From assembly GCA_964424455.1 (NCBI GenBank), contig CAYRJA010000075.1, forward strand, positions 1-15,878: a stretch of 15,878 nucleotides of DNA, given 5' to 3'. This stretch comes from CAYRJA01 sp964424455 (GTDB taxonomy: Bacteria > Bacteroidota > Bacteroidia > Chitinophagales > UBA10324). A program made the position numbers and the translations under genes. Below, in pieces: positions 6,506 to 12,300 of this stretch. Numbering within the stretch: the first letter of the stretch is position 1; each line of letters begins with the position of its first letter. Under the pieces are notes generated by a model. The model was given only the letters and a program-made list of their open reading frames with translations. It made no database searches and was not told the DNA's origin.

Positions 6506-7318
6506 TCAGAAAGAATAGGAAATGATGGCGCGGCTCTCTATTTTTTCATAGTCCGTTAACACAAGATTGCTGTCTGTGCTTTTCTCCTTCTTCATGTTAA
6601 TCCACTGAGGGATAAAATTGAAATTGATAAACCATCTCTCTCCGTGGAAGTGTAACACAGGGCCGGCAAACCAGACAGAATGTTCCCACCCATCCTCCTG
6701 CCCTATTTTGTTTTTGTTGATTGCCTCAATACCTATTCCTGCTCTCTTTCCGATAAAATGCATATATGCTAAATTCAATTTGACGGGGAATTCTCCTTCC
6801 AGTTCTGTTTCATTCCTGTTCAATTCTGTTTCGATTTCATACTCTCCAATTAAATTCAAGGCAAATAGATTCTTCCCGATTTTTTTGTCAAGAATTAACT
6901 TGCCTTCAAACTCCCACTCTCTTCCTTTACCCGTTACCTCTGCATAAAGAGCTGTTCCTATTTTATTGACAACCGGATCGGAAAGTTTAAACTTCCACTC
7001 GTTGGAGAATCCTGAAGATGTGCTTTTATCAAATACAGAAGTGCTGTCATTAATTCTTTTAAGAGCTGTTTTATCCGAATGGTTAAAATAAATAGAAGTC
7101 TGAATGTTTTTTCCTAATCCTACCTCAAATTCAATACGGTGTTCATAGGCGTTAAAATAATCTTGTTTCCCTGAGCGCAAGGTGGTCCACAATTCAAGGT
7201 CAACTACATTGGCAGGCAATACATTAGACTGATAAGTGTGACAGAAAACTCTATCCTGTGCTTTTGAAATCATGCAGGTGATGAGCAACAGAGTGCTTAC
7301 TAATATGATTTTTCTCAT
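6506..7318 (-). CDS. Outer-membrane beta-barrel protein, DUF6662-like
   Basis: A signal peptide (MRKIILVSTLLLITCMISKAQ, cleavage after the Gln) is followed by VVDLELWTTLRSGKQDYFNAYE and then R-E-E-GLGKNIQ. This is the pattern of DUF6662-type proteins, which look like outer-membrane barrels of unknown role. The remainder alternates hydrophobic and polar residues in short strands joined by charged turns (EWKFKLSDP, YAEVTGKGREWEFEGKLIL, GEYEIETELNR), and the chain ends in ISYSF with a terminal Phe, the usual barrel-insertion signal. At 270 residues it could form about 10-12 strands. It is the first gene of a minus-strand cluster with the cytochrome and the 48-residue membrane protein. It is preceded by a perfect -7 element (7358-7366) and an inverted repeat (7374-7394). 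The DUF assignment is from memory of the pattern; a barrel fold is the safer statement. Confidence 0.75.
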   Translation of the reverse strand: MRKIILVSTLLLITCMISKAQDRVFCHTYQSNVLPANVVDLELWTTLRSGKQDYFNAYEHRIEFEVGLGKNIQTSIYFNHSDKTALKRINDSTSVFDKSTSSGFSNEWKFKLSDPVVNKIGTALYAEVTGKGREWEFEGKLILDKKIGKNLFALNLIGEYEIETELNRNETELEGEFPVKLNLAYMHFIGKRAGIGIEAINKNKIGQEDGWEHSVWFAGPVLHFHGERWFINFNFIPQWINMKKEKSTDSNLVLTDYEKIESRAIISYSF

Positions 7319-7357
7319 TTTTAAAATTGTTGTAAAGAGTTTATAAATTTTTGTGGC

Positions 7358-7366
7358 GCAAACATA
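7358..7366 (-). promoter_or_regulatory. Bacteroidota -7 promoter element for the barrel/cytochrome operon
   Basis: On the minus strand this reads TATGTTTGC, a perfect TAnnTTTG followed by C. It is 39 bp upstream of the barrel gene's ATG, giving a predicted leader of about 30-35 bases. An inverted repeat begins 7 bp upstream of it, where the -33 region should be. Confidence 0.55.
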
Positions 7367-7373
7367 ATAATAT

Positions 7374-7394
7374 TATTTAGAATAGTTCTAAATA
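7374..7394. promoter_or_regulatory. Operator-like perfect 9-bp inverted repeat over the -33 region
   Basis: TATTTAGAA (7374-7382) and TTCTAAATA (7386-7394) are perfect reverse complements around a 3-base spacer (TAG). The 21-bp size and tight spacing are typical of dimeric winged-helix repressors (Rrf2, MarR, ArsR or similar), though no regulator gene is nearby and the family cannot be chosen. The repeat covers the expected -33 box of the minus-strand operon promoter, so repressor binding there would block it. It also lies 66 bp upstream of the divergent LuxE-like gene. A 12-bp perfect palindrome, AATAATATTATT (7366-7377), overlaps its left edge. Confidence 0.5.
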
Positions 7395-7447
7395 GATTAA
7401 ACATCATTATATAATTTAGCTATTCACTGAGTTTATTCCTTTAAGAA

Positions 7448-7456
7448 TACTTTTGC
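7448..7456 (+). promoter_or_regulatory. Bacteroidota -7 promoter element TACTTTTGC with a near-leaderless start
   Basis: This is a perfect TAnnTTTG followed by C. It ends three bases before the ATG at 7460, so the predicted transcription start falls on or beside the start codon and the mRNA would be leaderless or nearly so. No convincing -33 box is visible. Confidence 0.5.
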
Positions 7457-7459
7457 CCT

Positions 7460-8434
7460 ATGATTTCTGCTGAGAAGATTTCTTCTGTATCTGAAAATAA
7501 TTTTAATGAACTGGCTCTACAGATATTTTCTATTCAGGCAGAACAGAATGAAGTGTATAAAGAATTTTTATCGCTGCAAAAAATCAATCCGAAAGAAATA
7601 ACTACTGTTTATCAAATTCCTTTTTTACCTGTTGAATTATTCAAGACACATAAAATTGTAACAGGCAACAGTAATACACAAATAGTATTTACCAGCAGCG
7701 GTACAACCGGTCAGCAAAGCAGGCATTTTGTAACAGATATAAGTGTGTATGAGAAAAGTTTCTTGAAGGGATTTGAATTTTCTTATGGCTCTCCTGAGCA
7801 ATATTGTTTTCTTGCTTTACTTCCCTCCTATCTGGAGCGCAAAGGTTCATCGCTCATTTACATGACAGAAGAACTAATCAGGAAATCAAATCATTCGCTC
7901 TCCGGTTTTTTTCTAGATGACTTTAATGAACTTGAAAATAGATTAAGAACACTCGAATCACAAAGGCAGAAGACCATCCTGCTTGGTGTAAGTTATGCAC
8001 TTCTTGATTTTGCCAAAGAACATTCTTTCCCTCTGTCGAATACAATTATCATGGAAACGGGTGGTATGAAAGGGAAAAGAAAAGAGATTACACGCGAAGA
8101 GTTTCATCAGGAGTTGAAGAATAGTTTTAACTTGTCCTCTATTCACTCAGAATACGGAATGTCCGAACTGCTTTCGCAAGCGTATTCAAAATCAAATGGT
8201 AAATTTTTCAGTCCTCCGTGGATGAAAGTTTTAGTAAGAGATATTAATGACCCTTTTCAAATTCTTGCTGACAACCAAACAGGTGTTCTCAATATTATTG
8301 ATCTCAGCAACATCAACTCTTGTTCATTTCTTGCTACCTCTGATTTAGGCAAAATCAATAACGATGGAAGTTTTGAAGTTCTCGGAAGAATAGATAACAG
8401 CGACATTCGGGGCTGCAATCTGATGGTTGAATAG
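7460..8434 (+). CDS. LuxE-like acyl-protein synthetase / acyl-activating enzyme
   Basis: LuxE-family proteins belong to the adenylate-forming (ANL) fold. They activate an acyl group with ATP and, in luminous bacteria, transfer it to a protein cysteine. The adenylate-forming phosphate loop appears as TSSGTTG (78-84). METGGMKGKRKEI (199-210) is the block usual in LuxE-type proteins. EYGMSELLSQAY (231-242) is equivalent to the YGxTE motif, TSDLG (293-297) carries the ribose-binding Asp295, and LGRIDNSDIRGCN (308-320) is the hinge with the signature GR. The chain ends at residue 324, just after the hinge, so it lacks the roughly 100-residue mobile C-terminal domain of full ANL enzymes, as LuxE members do. 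No luxC/D or polyketide genes are nearby. Stand-alone members are common in Bacteroidota and the acyl substrate is unknown. The start is supported by the -7 element immediately upstream. Confidence 0.85.
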   Translation: MISAEKISSVSENNFNELALQIFSIQAEQNEVYKEFLSLQKINPKEITTVYQIPFLPVELFKTHKIVTGNSNTQIVFTSSGTTGQQSRHFVTDISVYEKSFLKGFEFSYGSPEQYCFLALLPSYLERKGSSLIYMTEELIRKSNHSLSGFFLDDFNELENRLRTLESQRQKTILLGVSYALLDFAKEHSFPLSNTIIMETGGMKGKRKEITREEFHQELKNSFNLSSIHSEYGMSELLSQAYSKSNGKFFSPPWMKVLVRDINDPFQILADNQTGVLNIIDLSNINSCSFLATSDLGKINNDGSFEVLGRIDNSDIRGCNLMVE

Positions 8435-8443
8435 TTATGAAAC

Positions 8444-8467
8444 TGTTACTGTTCATTAGTAGTAACA
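8444..8467 (+). other. 7-bp stem-loop between the LuxE-like and GT39-like genes
   Basis: TGTTACT (8444-8450) and AGTAACA (8461-8467) are perfect reverse complements with a 10-base loop. The hairpin starts 10 bp after the LuxE-like stop and ends 28 bp before the -7 element of the next gene. There is no T-run directly after it, so it is not a standard intrinsic terminator; it may stabilise the upstream mRNA 3' end or be an operator. Confidence 0.35.
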
Positions 8468-8495
8468 CTCAATATTTAGTTTTCTTTCAAAAAAT

Positions 8496-8504
8496 TATAT
8501 TTGC
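8496..8504 (+). promoter_or_regulatory. Bacteroidota -7 promoter element TATATTTGC
   Basis: This is a perfect TAnnTTTG followed by C, ending nine bases before the ATG at 8514. It gives the glycosyltransferase gene its own promoter with a very short leader, although it follows the LuxE-like gene on the same strand. Confidence 0.55.
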
Positions 8505-8513
8505 TACTCAATC

Positions 8514-10199
8514 ATGGCATACAAAAAGAGTAAAAAAACTTCTGCTACAAAAAGTAACTCGACAGCAAGAAGTAATGGTGTTGCAAAAGAAACTACATTT
8601 AACTTTTTCAATATCTCTATTGCTGTTGTTCTTTTAGTTGTTGCTCTTATTCGTGTCAGGCTACTCGGTGTACCGTTTGAGCGGGATGAAGGCGAATATG
8701 CCTACATCGGAAACCTGATATTACATGGAGGTATTCCTTATCTCGATGCTTACAACATGAAGTTACCGGGTACTTACTATATGTATTCCATCATCATCTT
8801 TCTTTTTGGATACACTCCAACGGGAGTTCATACCGGATTGATGCTTGTTTCTTTAGCTACCATTTTTCTACTTTTCGTTTCACTGAAAAAAATATCTACT
8901 CCTGTAATTGCACTTGTTACAGCTACAGTTTATGCACTTATTACTCCTTCGCTTGCTATTCTTGGATTTGCCGCACACGCTACACATTTTATAAATCTGT
9001 TTTTCACCCTCGGACTCTTCTTCTATTCTAAATATTACAATAGCCGAAAGCTATTTTTTGTTTCACTATCAGGATTGATGTTTGGAATGGCTTTTCTTAT
9101 GAAACAACAGGCAGCCGTACTAATGGTTCTTGGCGGGTTGTTAATTATTCTGAGAGAAGTTTTGCAAAAACCCATTCAGTGGAAAAAAGCGGGATTGAAT
9201 ATCACCTTATTTGGTGTTACAGCAACACTTCCATATCTGGCACTGCTGCTCGTTATGTACCTCACCGGCGCCTTCCATCAGTTTTGGTTTTGGACAGTTG
9301 AGTATGCGGGCAGTTATGCTTCTGCCGAGAAAGGATGGGATGAAATAAAAACACTATTCGGCTTTTCATTTGATAAATTGTTTGCCGACTATCCTGTCTT
9401 CTGGGTTTTAGCTTTTGCCGGATTTGTTACGACATGGTTGAGTAGGATGAGTTTGTTCCAAAAATTGTTTGTAACAATTTTCAGTCTGTTTTGCTTTGCA
9501 GCAGTTCTGCCCGGACTGTATTTTCGGGAACATTATTTCGTACTTGCCATTCCTGCAGTCGGATTGCTTACTGCTGTTACACTTGAGTACCTGTGTAGTT
9601 TTCTGTCGAAGGGTAAACCTTCTTTTTTTCTTCAGACTTTACCTTTTACGATTGTTGCACTGATTGGACTATATAATATCGGAAAACAACAGCACAGTTA
9701 CTATTTTGATGATGATGTGAATCTGGTTTGTAAAAGAGCTTATGGATATAATCCGTTTGTTGAAGCAGTTGAAATAGGGAAATATATTAAAAGTAATTCT
9801 GCTGTAACAGACAAAATAGGAATACTCGGCTCAGAGCCGGAAATTTTTGTTTATGCCGACAGGTTATCAGCAACGGGTTATATGTATGTATATGCACTAA
9901 TGGAGCCGCACAAGTATAATATACAGATGCAGGAAGAAATGATTACAGAATTGGAAAAGTCAGCGCCGGAATATATGATTTACTGTAACATCTCCACTTC
10001 GTGGCTTGTTCGTCCTACTTCACCTGACACCTTGCTCAAATGGACAAACAAATACCTGACTAACAATTACTATTTAACAGGCATGGTTGATATTCCCTCA
10101 GACGGAAGTTTCGCTCAATACTATTGGGGAGCAGCGGAAGCCAACCGGCAGCCAAAGTATCCCAACTATATTCATATTCTAAGACGGAAGAAGAGTTAA
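8514..10199 (+). CDS. GT-C membrane glycosyltransferase, family 39 / ArnT-PMT-like
   Basis: GT-C enzymes transfer sugars from a polyprenyl-phosphate donor to proteins or lipids on the outer face of the inner membrane. A basic Ser/Lys/Thr-rich cytoplasmic tail (residues 1-27) precedes the first hydrophobic helix (about 34-51). The first periplasmic loop has RDEGEYAYIG (57-66), whose acidic pair Asp58/Glu59 is the catalytic motif. It continues through GGIPYLDAYNMKLPGTYY (72-89), the G-x-x-Y-x-D-x-x-x-x-KxP pattern of GT39-like proteins. About ten more hydrophobic segments follow to residue about 390, then a soluble C-terminal region (about 400-561) with KIGILGSEPEIFVYADRLSATGYMY. The length of 561 is normal. 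The acceptor cannot be deduced. Its stop shares four bases with the stop of convergent bshB1. A second frame at 8437-8637 overlaps it and is not used. Confidence 0.85.
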   Translation: MAYKKSKKTSATKSNSTARSNGVAKETTFNFFNISIAVVLLVVALIRVRLLGVPFERDEGEYAYIGNLILHGGIPYLDAYNMKLPGTYYMYSIIIFLFGYTPTGVHTGLMLVSLATIFLLFVSLKKISTPVIALVTATVYALITPSLAILGFAAHATHFINLFFTLGLFFYSKYYNSRKLFFVSLSGLMFGMAFLMKQQAAVLMVLGGLLIILREVLQKPIQWKKAGLNITLFGVTATLPYLALLLVMYLTGAFHQFWFWTVEYAGSYASAEKGWDEIKTLFGFSFDKLFADYPVFWVLAFAGFVTTWLSRMSLFQKLFVTIFSLFCFAAVLPGLYFREHYFVLAIPAVGLLTAVTLEYLCSFLSKGKPSFFLQTLPFTIVALIGLYNIGKQQHSYYFDDDVNLVCKRAYGYNPFVEAVEIGKYIKSNSAVTDKIGILGSEPEIFVYADRLSATGYMYVYALMEPHKYNIQMQEEMITELEKSAPEYMIYCNISTSWLVRPTSPDTLLKWTNKYLTNNYYLTGMVDIPSDGSFAQYYWGAAEANRQPKYPNYIHILRRKKS

Positions 10200-10921
10200 A
10201 GTAAATCCCTCAGATTTTTCACTCCCATTATTCGTTCAACAGTAAAAGCTTCAGCATAAGATACGCCTATTACCTTTCCCCAATTGCGATGTCTTCCTTT
10301 TAAACTATCAAGAAAGTCGGGTTGTGATATATAAGTTACAGGTTCTTTTGAATCAGGATCATAAAACTGTGAATGATAAGCAGCAATTGATTTCATTTTT
10401 CGTTCAAAGAAATCAGAAATGTCTATCAGAAAATCCGGCTGAATATCTTTGTCCTGAATATAATTATAAGCTGCTTTCGGTCGCCATGCATCCTGCTTTT
10501 TCCCTTCAAGCGTGGTTTCTATTTTAATTAATCCGGAAAGGAAACATGCATCACTGACTAATTTAGCCGCTCTGCCATGATCGGGATGGCGGTCTGTTAC
10601 AGCATTGGTTAATACAACCTCCGGCCTGTATTTACGTAGCATTTGAATCACCTTCATCTGGTGTTCTTCATCATTTTTAAAGAAGCCGTCGCGCATGGAC
10701 AGATTCTCACGAACTGTAACACCCATAACTATTGCTGCTTCTGTTGCTTCTTTCAAACGCAACTCAGCGCTGCCTCGTGTTCCTAAATCTCCTTTTGTAA
10801 GGTCAATAATTCCAACTTTACTTCCTGTTGCAATATGACTCATTACGGTACCGCCACATGACATTTCTACATCATCGGGATGAGCGCCAAAAGCAAGGAT
10901 GTCCAATTTTATTCGGGGCAT
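10196..10921 (-). CDS. bshB1: Bacillithiol biosynthesis deacetylase BshB1
   Basis: This is a cytosolic zinc-dependent LmbE-fold hydrolase that removes the acetyl group from N-acetylglucosaminyl-L-malate. It is the second step of bacillithiol synthesis, after BshA and before BshC. The N-terminal motif DILAFGAHPDDVEMSCGG (residues 7-24) carries zinc ligands His14 and Asp17; the third ligand, His115, is in RHPDHGRAA (111-119). The BshB1-specific block DLTKGDLGTRGS (40-51) separates it from generic PIG-L deacetylases. The late segment MKSIAAYHSQFYDP and the QPDFLDSLKGRHRNWG region also match the subfamily. At 241 residues it is the usual size. bshA and bshC are not in the window, so the pathway genes are scattered. 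It lies 64 bp downstream of the trypsin-like protease on the same strand and may be read through from it; no convincing own promoter is seen. Its stop overlaps the convergent glycosyltransferase stop. Confidence 0.95.
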   Translation of the reverse strand: MPRIKLDILAFGAHPDDVEMSCGGTVMSHIATGSKVGIIDLTKGDLGTRGSAELRLKEATEAAIVMGVTVRENLSMRDGFFKNDEEHQMKVIQMLRKYRPEVVLTNAVTDRHPDHGRAAKLVSDACFLSGLIKIETTLEGKKQDAWRPKAAYNYIQDKDIQPDFLIDISDFFERKMKSIAAYHSQFYDPDSKEPVTYISQPDFLDSLKGRHRNWGKVIGVSYAEAFTVERIMGVKNLRDLL

Positions 10922-10985
10922 AATATTCTTTGTTTCTGCTTTAACTACAAAGTGTGCAGAAATAAAGTTTTATCCAAGAGGAGAA

Positions 10986-12125
10986 TTATTTATAACCGAT
11001 GGTTACATACCCATCCTGTATCCACACATTATCTTTTGTGTACATTTTAAAGACATAATCGCCTGCTTTAGTAAAGGTGTATTTAAAATGTGTGTCAGGC
11101 CATGTGGAAGTGATATTGTATTTAACCGTTTCAACAAAATCGTTATAGTCTTTACCTTTTTTGCGGTAGATATCAACAACAATCTGATCGGTAGCCAACT
11201 TCTTTCCGTTGTTCCCTACCCATACATAAATCCAACTCCCTTTTGATTTACTTACATTATAGCTTGTACCGGGATCAAGTGGTTCCTGATTATCATCCAG
11301 GTCTAAGCAAAACTTTATTTTAGAATCAATAAAATAAAAGGTGCTACTGGGATCGTCATAATCAATATTGTAATCAGAATCCGAATCTTTTTTTGGAGTA
11401 TCTGAATTGTCATTGTTATTTGTGTTGTTGTTCTCGTTATTGTTGTTGCTGTTTGATGTAATATTTGTATTGTTATCAGGAGGGAAACGCAAATCATTAA
11501 TCGGGTCAAGAATATTCAGGTTCTTTACACTCACTGCAAAATTCAGGTTCTGTCCATTCTCTAAATAATATGTTACAATGCCCAATGCTTCTCCACTCAT
11601 ATTCATCAGCGGGCTGCCGCTGTTACCGTGTGAAATGGGCGCTGTGATCTGAATGATTTCTCCCATTTTATCATCCTGACGAACACTGGAAACAATTCCG
11701 TCTGCAACGGATTTTTCTAATCCAAGCGGATTGCCAATAATAAATATCTTTTCTCCCTGCTTGGGTGAAACCGCATTCATTTGAAGGAAGGGGAAAACCT
11801 CATTCAGTTCATTTTTCACAGTGAACTTTATCATATCACTCTCCTTGCTCCATCCGATTACTTTGTCAACAAGATAAGTTTTGCTATCAGTCGTTTTAAT
11901 TTTTGCTTTTGATGCCCCCTGAAACACATGGTAATTACTCAACGCAGTGCCTGATGATGAAATGAAAAAACCCGTGCCAACAGAATATTCATTGCCTGAA
12001 GCATCATAGGTAATAATTTTAAAAATAGAGGGGGAACATTTATCAACCAGCGTGGTAAGGTCTGTTGGTTGAGCAAAAGCGCCTGTAGTAATCAACAGTA
12101 AAACGAAAGTAGTTAGTTTTCTCAT
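10986..12125 (-). CDS. Secreted trypsin-like serine protease with an Asn-rich linker and unassigned C-terminal beta domain
   Basis: A signal peptide (MRKLTTFVLLLITTGAFAQ) leads into an S1C protease domain (about 24-205) with the triad His66 in SNYHVF, Asp97 in KESDMIKF and Ser169 in HGNSGSPL, so it should be active. Unlike Do proteases it has no PDZ domain. Residues 218-240 are Asn-rich (15 of 23) and run into an acidic stretch (DSDSDYNIDYDD, 247-258). A domain of about 118 residues follows (262-379), dominated by alternating beta strands (WIYVWVG, IVVDIYRK, FKYTFTKAGDYVFKMY, DGYVTIGYK) and looking Ig-like; I cannot name it. A near-match -7 element (TAACTTTA on the minus strand, 12155-12162) lies 29 bp upstream. 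bshB1 follows in the same direction. The protease should act in the periplasm or at the surface; the substrate is unknown. Confidence 0.85.
   Translation of the reverse strand: MRKLTTFVLLLITTGAFAQPTDLTTLVDKCSPSIFKIITYDASGNEYSVGTGFFISSSGTALSNYHVFQGASKAKIKTTDSKTYLVDKVIGWSKESDMIKFTVKNELNEVFPFLQMNAVSPKQGEKIFIIGNPLGLEKSVADGIVSSVRQDDKMGEIIQITAPISHGNSGSPLMNMSGEALGIVTYYLENGQNLNFAVSVKNLNILDPINDLRFPPDNNTNITSNSNNNNENNNTNNNDNSDTPKKDSDSDYNIDYDDPSSTFYFIDSKIKFCLDLDDNQEPLDPGTSYNVSKSKGSWIYVWVGNNGKKLATDQIVVDIYRKKGKDYNDFVETVKYNITSTWPDTHFKYTFTKAGDYVFKMYTKDNVWIQDGYVTIGYK
11406..11474 (-). repeat. Low-complexity AAC/AAT-type trinucleotide tract coding poly-Asn
   Basis: This in-gene tract encodes residues 218-240 of the trypsin-like protease, of which 15 of 23 are Asn. 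On the plus strand it is dominated by GTT and ATT triplets with interruptions (Thr, Ser, Glu, Asp). It is an imperfect microsatellite that can change length by slippage in multiples of three without breaking the frame, and serves as a flexible linker. Confidence 0.7.
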
Positions 12126-12300
12126 ATTATAGATTTTAATCTTATTTCAAGGAGTAAAGTTAGAAATGATTTTTTTGCGGTACGAAATAATTTACAAACT
12201 GTTTCCTGTTTATTTCTTAGGGTTCATCTATTGTATAAAACAGTATTAATGTTTTACTTCAACTCGTTTTTACATTATTTATTATTGTTACAAACAAAGA

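Noticed and set aside
8437..8637. 66-codon plus-strand frame starting just after the LuxE-like gene
   Set aside because: It overlaps the start of the GT39-like gene in another frame, contains a hairpin and a promoter element in its first half, and its product looks like frame-shifted membrane-segment sequence.
10899..11246. 115-codon plus-strand frame across the start of bshB1 and the end of the trypsin-like protease
   Set aside because: It is antisense to two well-supported genes; composition is typical of a shadow frame, and there is no promoter or motif.
1235..12125. The idea that the protease, hydrolase and DUF885 genes form one proteolysis island
   Set aside because: They are on different strands, have separate promoters and unrelated neighbours between them; the shared theme is ordinary envelope housekeeping.
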